Source: Parcubacteria group bacterium (GTDB taxonomy: Bacteria > Patescibacteriota > Minisyncoccia > Phycocordibacterales > GCA-002724975). Taken from it: 14,026 bases of DNA. Location: NCBI GenBank assembly GCA_002724975.1, contig PBQF01000062.1:1-14026 (forward strand), in the 5' to 3' direction. Below, piece after piece: positions 6,941 to 14,026 of the stretch. The translations under genes and the position numbers were made by a program. The first letter of the stretch is position 1; every line of letters begins with the position of its first letter. The notes below the pieces were generated by a model. That model was not told the DNA's origin. It saw nothing but the letters and a program-made list of their open reading frames with translations, and made no database searches.

Positions 6941-6954
6941 TATAAACGTTTTGA
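6941..6954 (-). promoter_or_regulatory. Promoter of the radical SAM gene
   Basis: On the minus strand this reads AAAACGTTTATA. Using the window's spacing rule, RNA would start near 6918, giving a leader of about 11 bases. That leader contains GTGA a few bases before the ATG, the only weak Shine-Dalgarno-like match I see at a gene start. The 144-base gap 6908-7051 holds this promoter and the divergent one for the gene at 7052, and nothing else I can identify. Confidence 0.5.
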
Positions 6955-7010
6955 AAACCAAAGAAATCTTAATTATTTTCAATATAGAATAGAAACCACA
7001 TCCCAAGCAA

Positions 7011-7024
7011 AAGTTATTTATAAA
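7011..7024 (+). promoter_or_regulatory. Promoter of the 7052 gene cluster
   Basis: AAGTTATTTATAAA resembles the other BRE/TATA elements in the window. It predicts RNA start at about 7045-7047, a leader of only five to seven bases before the ATG at 7052. It probably drives the three genes up to 10161. Confidence 0.5.
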
Positions 7025-7051
7025 AAAGAAAAATTCTCTCAAGTTTATAAA

Positions 7052-7834
7052 ATGTTACAGAACCTTAGTAAACGGGAATGGTTTAATAGCAAACTGAGAA
7101 AAAATTTTCTTGTATTTGATAAGAATCAATTTCCAAAATTTATGGATACAAGTTATGACCCCACTATATTCGCTGTTATAAATGCAGCATATATACTCAA
7201 AGATAAACTGGATGACTTTTTCAAGGTTGTTGAGCCTTTAATTGTTTTTGACAAAAATAAAAATACCTTTAAAATAGACAATTTGCAAAGTGAAAAAATT
7301 AAAGAGATGCTTTTTCATGATAAAATGCTTTCTGGATTGACATTATTTGAGTTTAATCCAAAAGGGACAGAACATTTGGATTTTTTAAGGCAACTGGGAG
7401 CTGAAATTTCAGATCAAACAGAACATATTCCTGCTGCAGGCAGCGATGTTATTAAGTTAAAAAACTGGAAAAGCTATTTTAATAAAAAATATGATATAAC
7501 CTTCAGCAACGGACTCATGGATGAAAACAGCAGCATTAAGTATGAAAAACATACAGCAGTATTTTCAGGGCTTGAGTTATACACATTATTTGCAAATATT
7601 ACCAAAAAAACAGGGTTTAGCATACATAGCAATGGCAGCATAATAAGCAGCCTGTACGAGACATTTTTTCAGTTCATAGGCTTTAACGTTATTGAGTATT
7701 TTAGGACTAATGACGAAAATTTTAAATTTACCATGATAATGCAGAAAATTAATAAAAAAGAAACCAATTTTGACGAATTCTTTTACATATATCATGAATT
7801 AAAGAAGAGATGGCCTACTAGATATGGAAACTAA
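7052..7834 (+). CDS. Unknown protein with a degenerate methyltransferase-like core
   Basis: I cannot assign a named family. The 260-residue protein has a helical N-terminal part (about 1-90). A core follows that lines up by eye with class I S-adenosylmethionine methyltransferases: LFEFNPKGTEHLDFLRQLGA at 98-117 sits where the glycine loop D/ExGxGxG should be, YDITFSNGLMD at 147-157 matches strand 4, LFANITKKTGFSIHSNG at 179-195 matches the helix and strand 5 region, and FQFIGFNVIEYF at 206-217 the C-terminal strands. The glycine loop is largely lost (EFNPKGT), so SAM binding is doubtful. It may be a catalytically dead partner of the genuine methyltransferase encoded next to it, whose ATG lies 11 bases inside this gene's end. 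There is no signal peptide or membrane helix. Fold assignment is inference; the reading frame itself is solid. Confidence 0.75.
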   Translation: MLQNLSKREWFNSKLRKNFLVFDKNQFPKFMDTSYDPTIFAVINAAYILKDKLDDFFKVVEPLIVFDKNKNTFKIDNLQSEKIKEMLFHDKMLSGLTLFEFNPKGTEHLDFLRQLGAEISDQTEHIPAAGSDVIKLKNWKSYFNKKYDITFSNGLMDENSSIKYEKHTAVFSGLELYTLFANITKKTGFSIHSNGSIISSLYETFFQFIGFNVIEYFRTNDENFKFTMIMQKINKKETNFDEFFYIYHELKKRWPTRYGN

Positions 7835-8609
7835 CAAGATGAAAAAAGAAAAATCTCATTACGAAACCGACAGGTATTTTAAAACTTTTGTTAAAATGCT
7901 GAAAAATGGAACCTTGTATTCTTACTTGAAATATTATATTAAATTTGTTAGAAAAAATGTAAAAAAAAACTCTAAAATATTAGATTTGGGGTGTGGTTTA
8001 GGCTTGTCATCGTATTTATTGAGTAAGAATTATGATGTAATTGGAGCCGATTCGTCTAGACCCTTTATAGGCTATGCAAAAAAACACTTTAAAAATGTTA
8101 AATATAAAAGAGAAGACGCGAGAAAACTTTCATTTAGAGATAAAACTTTTGATGTTGTTTCAGCATGCGGTGTTATAGAGCATATAAAAGAGGTCAATGA
8201 AGTTTTAAGTGAGATGTTAAGAGTAACAAAAAAAAATGGTCTGATAATATTAGTTTCTCCAAGCTGGTTTAGCCCATTAAGGGCAGTAAAAGGTCTTATA
8301 AATCCAAAGGGATTTGAGACAATTGGGAGAAATAGATTGCAGATTACTGGATGGCTGCTGAAAAGCATTTATTACTCTTTCCAGAAGTTAATATCTCCAG
8401 GGTATATTTTTAAGAATCCAGATATATTTGGGGAGAAATTAATAAGTCATGATATAGATATGGTATATATAGCAAACCCATACGATCTGAAAAAATTTTT
8501 TGAAAAAGAAGGATGCGAGGTGTTAAAATTAAGTGCAAATACCTTCCCTTATTCTTCTATACCCAGCCTAAGCCCCTGGCTTGGAGTAGTCGCTAAAAAA
8601 TTAAGATAA
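7824..8609 (+). CDS. Class I SAM-dependent methyltransferase (Methyltransf_11 type)
   Basis: The 261-residue protein has an intact SAM-binding motif I, LDLGCGLGL at 53-61, with the motif II acidic residue at D76 in GADSS. Strand 4 with the usual acidic-His end is VVSACGVIEHIKE at 111-123, and motif III is MLRVTKKNGLIILVSPS. The region after 150 (SWFSPLRAV onward, with several aromatic residues) is the family-specific acceptor domain; I cannot read a substrate from it. Relatives in glycan clusters O-methylate sugars, while others modify quinones or lipids. It overlaps the upstream gene by 11 bases and is one base from the flippase gene downstream, so translation is probably coupled. An alternative start at Met6 (7839), four bases after the upstream stop, is equally plausible and loses only METNK. 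Confidence 0.86.
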   Translation: METNKMKKEKSHYETDRYFKTFVKMLKNGTLYSYLKYYIKFVRKNVKKNSKILDLGCGLGLSSYLLSKNYDVIGADSSRPFIGYAKKHFKNVKYKREDARKLSFRDKTFDVVSACGVIEHIKEVNEVLSEMLRVTKKNGLIILVSPSWFSPLRAVKGLINPKGFETIGRNRLQITGWLLKSIYYSFQKLISPGYIFKNPDIFGEKLISHDIDMVYIANPYDLKKFFEKEGCEVLKLSANTFPYSSIPSLSPWLGVVAKKLR

Positions 8610-8610
8610 A

Positions 8611-10161
8611 ATGGGAGAATATAGAGATTATGCATTAAAAAAAATCGCAAAAGGCGCTGGCATAATATTTGTATCTACCATACTAATTTATGTTTTTGTC
8701 TTTGTTTATAGGATTATAGCTGCCAGGTATTTAGAGCCTTCAGGATACGGCCTGCTTTCTTTGTCTATAACTATTCTGAAATTATCTACAGTAATGGCCA
8801 TGCTAGGACTTCAATTCGGTGTTGGTAAATTTGTAGGATTTTATATGGCCAGAAAAGACATTTCCAGAACCAAAGGAATTCTTGTTTCAAGCTTATTTTT
8901 TCCATTAATAGCCAGCATAGTTGTTGCAGTAATCATTTATCTCTACTCCGGGCAAATATCAGGGCAAATCTTCAATATGCCTGATTTGCAGCCTATGCTT
9001 AAAATTTTTTCAATTGCACTGCCTTTTTCTGTTCTGACCCAGATGCTGAGGTTTATTTTTATTTCTTTTAAAAAACCCCAATTTATTTTGTTTAGCGATG
9101 TTTTTGGAGAAAAATTTGTAAATTTAATTTTAACAATAATACTTATAATTTTTGGAGGCACTTTACTGGGTATTAGTTATGTATACTTGGCTTCTTTAAT
9201 AATATCCTTTGTAGCAGGATTCCTAATTCTAGAAAAAAATGTATTCAGCATTCTCAGCAAAAAAGCAAAGGCAAAATTTGACCTTCCCAGGTTATTTAAG
9301 TTTTCATTCCCAATAGCTTTTACCGGAATTTTATCAATTTTGATGGGATGGACAGATACAATCTTCATAGGCATATTTAAAACTGAGGCTGATGTTGGAA
9401 TCTATAATGTAGCGTATGTTCTTGCTAGCAGTCTCATGATATTCCTGCATTCTTTTGGAGATATATTTTACCCTATATCCTCGGAATTGCATTCAAAAAA
9501 CAAGCACCGTCTTATAAGGGAAATGTTTGAGGTAGTCTCAAAATGGATCTTTATAACAACATTGCCTTTTTTCTTAATAGCAGTTGTTTTTCCAAAGCAT
9601 CTTATCTCAGCATTTTTTGGCTATCAGTATGTAGTTGGTTTCAATGTAATAGTCATCCTGGCAATAGGATATTTTCTGTCCAGCATAATGGGACCTACAA
9701 CTTTTGTTTTACATGTTTATAACAAGACAAAATTTGTTGGTTTTTACACAACAATGTTTGCTATTGTTAACATTATACTTAATATAATCTTAATTCCACT
9801 TTATGGTCTAATAGGAGCGGCTTTTGCAACTGTCATATCAATAACTTCTTTCCACCTCATAAAATTCAGAAAATTGAAGAAAATATTGAAATTCAGTTTT
9901 AATTATAAGACCTATACTAAATTTATAATTGCAGCCATAATACCCTTGTTTTTTACATATTTAGTTTCACTGTATTTTATAAAGATACCAATTATTATCA
10001 AAATATTCGTGTTTGCTAGCTATTTAATTATTTATGGGATACTACTAATAGTATTTAGGTGCTTTTCTGAGCATGATATTGTAGTTCTTAACGCTGTTGA
10101 AAGAAAGGTTGGAGTAAACTTAAGTCTAATAAAAAAGATAATTAAGAGATATTTCTATTAA
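8611..10161 (+). CDS. Wzx-type polysaccharide/lipid-linked oligosaccharide flippase
   Basis: This integral membrane protein of 516 residues is in the polysaccharide-transporter branch of the MOP superfamily (Wzx/RfbX, MurJ and MATE relatives). It would move a lipid-linked sugar chain from the cytoplasmic to the outer face of the membrane. The sequence is a succession of hydrophobic segments that fits 12-14 helices. The first, at about 17-37, is followed by the family signature AARYLEPSGYGLLSLS (37-52). Basic residues sit in cytoplasmic loops (ARKDISRTKG, EKNVFSILSKKAKAK, KFRKLKKILK). The second repeat begins near 230 (FSFPIAFTGILSILMGWTD) and contains GIYNVAY, and later IPLYGLIGAAFATVIS. The basic C-terminal tail (KKIIKRYFY) is cytoplasmic. 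It follows the methyltransferase after one base, and a new promoter lies after it. The transported substrate is inferred from context to be the glycan built by this island. Confidence 0.9.
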   Translation: MGEYRDYALKKIAKGAGIIFVSTILIYVFVFVYRIIAARYLEPSGYGLLSLSITILKLSTVMAMLGLQFGVGKFVGFYMARKDISRTKGILVSSLFFPLIASIVVAVIIYLYSGQISGQIFNMPDLQPMLKIFSIALPFSVLTQMLRFIFISFKKPQFILFSDVFGEKFVNLILTIILIIFGGTLLGISYVYLASLIISFVAGFLILEKNVFSILSKKAKAKFDLPRLFKFSFPIAFTGILSILMGWTDTIFIGIFKTEADVGIYNVAYVLASSLMIFLHSFGDIFYPISSELHSKNKHRLIREMFEVVSKWIFITTLPFFLIAVVFPKHLISAFFGYQYVVGFNVIVILAIGYFLSSIMGPTTFVLHVYNKTKFVGFYTTMFAIVNIILNIILIPLYGLIGAAFATVISITSFHLIKFRKLKKILKFSFNYKTYTKFIIAAIIPLFFTYLVSLYFIKIPIIIKIFVFASYLIIYGILLIVFRCFSEHDIVVLNAVERKVGVNLSLIKKIIKRYFY

Positions 10162-10178
10162 GCTGATTTTTGTAACCA

Positions 10179-10191
10179 AAGGTTTTTAAAT
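10179..10191 (+). promoter_or_regulatory. TATA-box promoter of the CDP-sugar operon
   Basis: AAGGTTTTTAAAT repeats exactly the 13 bases upstream of the UDP-glucose dehydrogenase gene. It ends 22 bases before the ATG at 10213, the same distance as the 5S element from its RNA start, so the mRNA should be leaderless. It lies in the 51-base gap after the flippase gene, whose other half (10162-10178) is T-rich. Confidence 0.7.
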
Positions 10192-10212
10192 AAAATTTGA
10201 TATCTCCTCTTT

Positions 10213-10914
10213 ATGCAAGTAGTTGTTTTGTGTGGTGGTAAGGGTACAAGATTAAGTGAGCTAACCAAGGAAATACCAAAGCCTCTGATAGAGATAGGCA
10301 ATAAACCAATTCTTTTTCATATAATGAATGCTTATTCTAACCATGGCTATAAAGATTTTATCCTTTGCCTGGGGTATAAAGGGACCATGATAAGGGATTA
10401 TTTCAACAAAAATAAAAATAAAGATTGGAACATAACATTCCTTAATACAGGATTGGAAACCAACAAGGCTGATAGGCTAAAGCAAACAGAAAATTTCATA
10501 AAAGAGGAAAATTTCTTTCTTACCTATGGTGATGATTTATCAAACGTAGATATAAAAAATTTATCAGAGTATCACAAGAAGAACAAAAAGATAGTTACAT
10601 TAACTGCTGTCCAGCTGCAATCGCCCTTCGGAATTTTGGATTTGAATGACAGCAATGAGGTTATAGATTTCAAAGAAAAACCGCAGCTTGAGTATTATAT
10701 GAATGGAGGCTATTTTGTAATGAATAAAAAAATATTTAGTTATTTAAAGCAAGGTTATGACTTAGAGAAAGAAGCATTAAAAGAATTAGCCAAGGAAAAC
10801 CAAATAATCGCATTTTTACACAAAGGATTTTGGAAATCTATGAACACACTAAAAGATGTAATTGAACTTAATGAAATGTGGAAGTCAAATCAATTAAAAA
10901 ATATTTTAAAATGA
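10213..10914 (+). CDS. rfbF: Glucose-1-phosphate cytidylyltransferase-like nucleotidyltransferase
   Basis: The enzyme is predicted to make CDP-glucose from CTP and glucose-1-phosphate. Residues 8-16 (GGKGTRLSE) and 22-29 (PKPLIEIG) form the nucleotide-binding start. TYGDDLSNVD at 104-113 holds the metal-binding Asp pair. FKEKP is at 153-157 and NGGYFVM at 164-170. GFWKSMNTLKD at 205-215 matches the C-terminal signature of RfbF/DdhA enzymes rather than that of RmlA or GalU. At 233 residues it is about two dozen shorter than the enterobacterial enzyme. The loss lies around residues 71-80, where the classical enzyme has a longer loop before its TLVDTG segment; here LNTGLETNKADRLK follows at once. 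The next gene is CDP-glucose dehydratase-like and overlaps the stop codon in an ATGA, which strongly supports the substrate. Because the protein is short and divergent, the sugar or nucleotide could differ. Confidence 0.85.
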   Translation: MQVVVLCGGKGTRLSELTKEIPKPLIEIGNKPILFHIMNAYSNHGYKDFILCLGYKGTMIRDYFNKNKNKDWNITFLNTGLETNKADRLKQTENFIKEENFFLTYGDDLSNVDIKNLSEYHKKNKKIVTLTAVQLQSPFGILDLNDSNEVIDFKEKPQLEYYMNGGYFVMNKKIFSYLKQGYDLEKEALKELAKENQIIAFLHKGFWKSMNTLKDVIELNEMWKSNQLKNILK

Positions 10915-11891
10915 AAAATAAAGATTTTTGGAATGGTAAAAATGTTTTGGTGACAGGAGCAGATGGTTTTATAGGCTCCTGGGTGGCAAAAACCTTAATA
11001 GAGAAAGATGCCAATGTAATTACAATTGTAAGGGACATCAAGAAAAAGAATAATATTGACATATTAAATATAAAAAATAATATTGATATAATCCTTGGAG
11101 ACATTGTAAATTATGATAATTGCGGCAGGACAATTAATGAATACAACATAGATACTGTTTTTCATATTGCTGCACAGGCTATAGTAGGCCCAGCAAATAA
11201 AAGCCCATTATCAACCTTTGAATCAAATATTAAAGGCACATGGAATATACTGGAAGCATGCAGGCTAAACGGTAATGTTAAAAGGATTGTTGTAGCATCA
11301 AGCGATAAAGCCTATGGACAACAAAAAAATTTGCCATATACTGAAGAATCTCCTCTGCTTGGATATTATCCCTACGACGCTTCAAAGGCATGTGCCGATA
11401 TCTTAGCAAGATGTTATTTCAAGACTTATAGCATTCCATTAGCTATAACAAGAAATGCGAACACCTATGGTCCTGCAGATATGAACTTCAGCAGAATCAT
11501 ACCAGACACCATAAAATCTGTAATTGAAGGAAAGCAGCCAGTAATAAGGAGTGATGGAAGCCTTGAAAGGGACTATATGTTTATTAAAGATGCAGTTAGC
11601 TCATATCTAACATTAGCAGAAAATCTGCATAGAAAAGAAATAATTGGGCAAGCTTTTAATTTTGGTAGTGAAGAAAAAATAAGCGTTCTGGATTTGTTCA
11701 AAAAAATATTAAAGATAATGGGAAAGGAAGATGTAAAGCCAAAAATACTTGGCCAGGCTAAAAATGAAATAGACAGACAATACCTTTCTATAGAGAAAGC
11801 AAAAAAACTTTTGAATTGGACCCCAAAACATAATATTGATGAAGGTTTAAGGGAGACCCTAGACTGGTATAGGGCTTATTTAAAAAACTAA
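10911..11891 (+). CDS. rfbG: CDP-glucose 4,6-dehydratase-like SDR enzyme
   Basis: This NAD-dependent extended short-chain dehydrogenase should convert CDP-glucose to CDP-4-keto-6-deoxyglucose, the entry point to CDP-linked dideoxy and deoxy sugars. Residues 4-10 (KDFWNGK) then VLVTGADGFIGSW (12-24) match the RfbG N-terminus. HIAAQAIVGPANKSPLSTF (85-103) is diagnostic. SSDKAYG (130-136) supplies Ser, Asp and Lys of the dehydratase active site, and Tyr155-Lys159 (YDASK) completes the YxxxK pair. NANTYGP is at 183-189. The 326-residue length is a little short of the usual 350 or so. I chose the ATG at 10911, which overlaps the previous stop as ATGA and begins right at the conserved FWxGK segment; an in-frame ATG at 10878 lies inside the upstream gene. 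No dedicated downstream enzyme such as the E1 dehydratase RfbH is visible in the window. Confidence 0.87.
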   Translation: MKNKDFWNGKNVLVTGADGFIGSWVAKTLIEKDANVITIVRDIKKKNNIDILNIKNNIDIILGDIVNYDNCGRTINEYNIDTVFHIAAQAIVGPANKSPLSTFESNIKGTWNILEACRLNGNVKRIVVASSDKAYGQQKNLPYTEESPLLGYYPYDASKACADILARCYFKTYSIPLAITRNANTYGPADMNFSRIIPDTIKSVIEGKQPVIRSDGSLERDYMFIKDAVSSYLTLAENLHRKEIIGQAFNFGSEEKISVLDLFKKILKIMGKEDVKPKILGQAKNEIDRQYLSIEKAKKLLNWTPKHNIDEGLRETLDWYRAYLKN

Positions 11892-11899
11892 GTTCTAAA

Positions 11900-12970
11900 A
11901 TGAAAATCTTAGTTGTTATGAAGAGGTTTGGCGCAAACAAAGACATGGTTATACAGGACTTTGGCAGACAGATAAGATTATTTGAAAATTTAAAACAGCA
12001 TAAAATTGATTTTCTTTGCCCAGATTACACAAAAAAAGAAAATAAAGATGTAAAATTGCATAATATGGATTTTTATATAAGGGCTATTAACATTACAAAT
12101 CCTTTTAATTTTCTAAAAGATTTCAACCAAATATTAAAAAAAAGAAAATATGATGTTATTGTTGCAACCACCACACCAATAATAGGATTTATTTCTTATT
12201 TTTTTTCTAAAAAGTATAAAATAAAACTGTTGTATGACTTGCAAGATAATTATGAAATTTATGATGCCTATAAAACCCCATTTTTCAAATATATAGACAA
12301 ATATGTAACAAAGAAAGCTGATGCAGTTATATGCGTAAGTAATATCCTTAAAAGTAAGGTTAAGAAATTCAGAAAAAAACCAATTTATATAATTGAGAAC
12401 GGCGTGGAAATAAATCTGTTTAAAAGCATGCCTAAACTTAGGGCAAGAAAGATATTGAAACTTCCCACCAAATCTAAAATAATTGTATATATCGGGCATA
12501 TATCCAATATAAAAGGTTTTGACATTCTGTATGAAGCATTTAAAATTGTAAAAGAAAAATACCCAAATACATATCTTCTTTTAAGTGGAAAAATAGATAA
12601 AAATATAGATATAAAAAAACCAAATATAATCTTTAAGACACTACCCAAAAGAAAAGATGTTGTTGCAGCCATTAATGCGGCAGACGTTGCTGTCTTGCCC
12701 AACACAGAAAATGTTTTTACAAAATACTCATGCCCATACAAAATTTTTGAATATATGGCATGCAAGGTTCCTACTGTAGCTACAAACATAGGGGACGTTT
12801 CTAAATTGCTGAAAAATTACGGAGATTCACTTTGTACCCCAAATTCTAGATCTCTTGCAGATAAGATAATAAAAAATTTTAATAAAAATAAAGTAAATTA
12901 TAATATAATAAAAAAATATAATTGGAAAAATCTCTCTAGGAAACTTGATTCAATGTTAAAGGATATATAA
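11900..12970 (+). CDS. GT4-like glycosyltransferase (GT-B fold)
   Basis: This is a second predicted retaining glycosyltransferase of the glycan island, 356 residues. The N-terminal domain starts directly with strand MKILVVMKRFG. LLYDLQDNYE (110-119) is the usual acceptor-side loop and IYIIENGVE (162-170) the linker into the donor domain. YIGHISNIKGF (197-207) is the first donor-domain strand and loop. The phosphate-binding and ribose-binding region is KYSCPYKIFEYMA (275-287), with E284 the conserved distal Glu. The first Glu of the classical EX7E pair is not at the expected place (Tyr276), a common variation in this subgroup. The end, YNWKNLSRKLDSML, is a typical C-terminal helix. The gene sits eight bases after the dehydratase stop and one base before the methyltransferase start, so it belongs to the CDP-sugar operon. 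Donor sugar is unknown; a CDP-activated or GDP/UDP-activated hexose are both possible. Confidence 0.86.
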   Translation: MKILVVMKRFGANKDMVIQDFGRQIRLFENLKQHKIDFLCPDYTKKENKDVKLHNMDFYIRAINITNPFNFLKDFNQILKKRKYDVIVATTTPIIGFISYFFSKKYKIKLLYDLQDNYEIYDAYKTPFFKYIDKYVTKKADAVICVSNILKSKVKKFRKKPIYIIENGVEINLFKSMPKLRARKILKLPTKSKIIVYIGHISNIKGFDILYEAFKIVKEKYPNTYLLLSGKIDKNIDIKKPNIIFKTLPKRKDVVAAINAADVAVLPNTENVFTKYSCPYKIFEYMACKVPTVATNIGDVSKLLKNYGDSLCTPNSRSLADKIIKNFNKNKVNYNIIKKYNWKNLSRKLDSMLKDI

Positions 12971-12971
12971 A

Positions 12972-13718
12972 ATGAGCAGAAATTCTTCTTATATCTCGTG
13001 GGGAGAAAGTAAGGTAATATCGGATAGGATAGAGCCAACACATTATGTAAGGAATTTTTTGTTAAAAAGACTGGTTAAAAGATACTCAAAAAAATTCAAT
13101 ATAAAGAATATATGTGAAATTGGATGCGGTGTCGGAATAAATTCTATAAATCTTGCTAAAAATGGCTTTAAGATAGACGCTTTTGACTTAGATAAAGAAG
13201 CTATTGATCTAGCAAAGAAATATAACAAACATAAAAACATAAATTATCGGTCTAAAGAAATTCTAAAATTAAAATCAAATAAAAAATATGATATGGTACT
13301 TGCAATAGAAGTTTTAGAGCATATAAGAGAAGATACAAAAGCGTTAAGCAAAATCAGTTCTATTTTAAACAAAAAGGGAACATTGTTACTTACAGTTCCT
13401 ATACATGAGCATTATAGGGTGGGATTTGACGATAGAAGCGGCCATGTAAGAAGATACAAACCCTGTGATTTAATTAAAAAACTGAAAAATTCAGGTTTTG
13501 AAATTATTTACAAAAAATTTCTTAACTTCCCATTACTTTGGATGTGGTATTTTATAGTGTATCTGCCATATAGCAACAAAAAAGCAAAAGAGCCTGCTGA
13601 TAAGAAGTTGCCTTTTTTTGCAAAGGCACTCGGAATAATAAATAAATTTTTTTTGATAGACTTACTTTTTAATTCTGAAAAAGCCACAAATATCGTAATT
13701 TTGGCTAGAAAGATTTAA
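12972..13718 (+). CDS. Class I SAM-dependent methyltransferase
   Basis: The 248-residue protein has motif I CEIGCGVGI (48-56), the acidic motif II residue D72 in AFDLD, strand 4 AIEVLEHIRED (111-121) and strand 5 LLLTVPIHEH (138-147). The segment HEHYRVGFDDRSGHVRRY (145-162) is a recurrent loop in methyltransferases encoded beside glycosyltransferases and probably sits near the active site. An aromatic hydrophobic stretch at about 182-199 (FLNFPLLWMWYFIVYLPY) could touch the membrane or a lipid-linked acceptor. It is distinct from the methyltransferase at 7824, not a recent duplicate. It follows the GT4 gene by one base and ends one base before the stop of the convergent GT2 gene. Methylation of a sugar of the glycan is the most likely role, inferred from the neighbours only. 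Confidence 0.87.
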   Translation: MSRNSSYISWGESKVISDRIEPTHYVRNFLLKRLVKRYSKKFNIKNICEIGCGVGINSINLAKNGFKIDAFDLDKEAIDLAKKYNKHKNINYRSKEILKLKSNKKYDMVLAIEVLEHIREDTKALSKISSILNKKGTLLLTVPIHEHYRVGFDDRSGHVRRYKPCDLIKKLKNSGFEIIYKKFLNFPLLWMWYFIVYLPYSNKKAKEPADKKLPFFAKALGIINKFFLIDLLFNSEKATNIVILARKI

Positions 13719-13719
13719 T

Positions 13720-14026
13720 TTATTTTGACTTTTCCATGTCAGCAAGAAAACCAAAAATAATTATTTGCAGACCAATACTTAAAATCAACACATCAAGCAT
13801 TATTAATGCAAAATGCCCCACTATGCCAGATGTAAAATGCAGAAACATGAGAAAAATTCCTATTAAGAATCCAATTCCAAAGATAAACCCCCCCAATATA
13901 CCAAAGAATCTTAATGGCTCGAAGTCTCGATAAACCCTTATTATATTTATCCACGCTTTTAATGCATACTCAAAAGGATTTCTTATCAACTTGCTTTTCC
14001 CCTTTCTTTTTGCAAAATAAACAGGA
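13720..14026 (-). CDS. Dolichol-phosphate mannosyltransferase-like GT2 enzyme, C-terminal part
   Basis: Only the last 101 residues are in the window; the frame stays open to the right edge, reading PVYFAKRKGKSKLIRNPFEY. The TTG at 13989 is therefore an internal Leu codon and not a start. The segment YFAKRKGKSKL followed by AWINIIRVYRDFEPL is characteristic of the end of the GT2 catalytic domain in dolichyl-phosphate mannose/glucose synthase-like proteins (DPM1, AglJ/AglD relatives). Two membrane helices follow, at about LRFFGILGGFIFGIGFLIGI and FALIMLDVLILSIGLQIIIF, and a short tail FLADMEKSK. This architecture anchors the enzyme where it charges a polyprenyl-phosphate carrier or extends a lipid-linked glycan. 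It is convergent with the methyltransferase gene with one base between stops. The catalytic DxD part lies outside the window, so sugar specificity cannot be judged. Confidence 0.85.
   Translation of the reverse strand, partial: PVYFAKRKGKSKLIRNPFEYALKAWINIIRVYRDFEPLRFFGILGGFIFGIGFLIGIFLMFLHFTSGIVGHFALIMLDVLILSIGLQIIIFGFLADMEKSK

Noticed and set aside
7040..7051. AAGTTTATAAA just before the ATG at 7052 as a TATA box
   Set aside because: It lies within 12 bases of the start codon, so RNA would begin inside the gene; the element at 7011-7024 fits the spacing.
10878..10910. Upstream ATG for the CDP-glucose dehydratase-like gene
   Set aside because: It adds 11 residues inside the preceding gene, while the ATG at 10911 overlaps the stop as ATGA and starts at the conserved FWxGK segment.
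12385..12789. Minus-strand frame of 134 codons with hydrophobic stretches, antisense to the GT4 gene
   Set aside because: The hydrophobicity arises from reading AT-rich Lys/Asn/Ile codons in reverse; the plus strand shows a complete glycosyltransferase.

Overview
The window looks like a chromosomal stretch from an AT-rich archaeon, most likely one of the small-genome DPANN lineages (Woesearchaeota/Pacearchaeota-like); the exact clade is my inference. The archaeal evidence is a 5S rRNA of archaeal sequence and fold, a Rqc2/NEMF-type NFACT protein, TATA-box promoters placed so that mRNAs begin at or just before the start codon, almost no Shine-Dalgarno sequences, and a radical SAM/glycosyltransferase repertoire typical of archaeal surface-glycan islands. 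There are no transposases, phage genes, tRNAs or CRISPR repeats that I can see.

Region 1 (1-1203) is housekeeping. It holds the 3' part of an NFACT-family ribosome quality-control gene, whose reading frame stops before the usual NFACT-R domain. A small unknown gene on the minus strand overlaps its tail. A stand-alone 5S rRNA gene follows, with a clear TATA box and a T-rich terminator.

Region 2 (1283-5504) is a nucleotide-sugar operon: UDP-glucose 6-dehydrogenase, a sugar-1-phosphate nucleotidyltransferase broken by a one-base shift at a run of nine A, UDP-glucuronate decarboxylase (UDP-xylose synthase) and a GT4 glycosyltransferase. Read together they give UDP-glucose -> UDP-glucuronate -> UDP-xylose plus a transferase.

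Region 3 (5501-6907, minus strand) is a B12-binding-type radical SAM enzyme. It is convergent with the operon before it and divergent from the next.

Region 4 (7052-10161) holds a methyltransferase-like protein with a degenerate SAM motif, a canonical class I methyltransferase and a Wzx-type polysaccharide flippase. Region 5 (10213-13718) starts at its own promoter. It encodes a glucose-1-phosphate cytidylyltransferase-like protein and a CDP-glucose 4,6-dehydratase-like protein (CDP-4-keto-6-deoxyglucose), then a second GT4 glycosyltransferase and a second methyltransferase. The right edge (13720-14026, minus strand) carries the C-terminal part of a dolichol-phosphate-mannose-synthase-like GT2 enzyme with two membrane helices.

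Taken together, 1283-14026 is a surface-glycan island. It makes UDP-xylose and a CDP-6-deoxysugar, transfers sugars with GT4 enzymes, probably methylates them, and exports the lipid-linked product with the flippase. No polymerase, oligosaccharyltransferase or CDP-sugar-finishing enzyme is visible, so the pathway must continue outside the window. No clearly new system is present. The most unusual items are the frameshifted nucleotidyltransferase, the NFACT protein without NFACT-R, the methyltransferase look-alike, and a shared promoter element whose spacing can be calibrated on the 5S gene.
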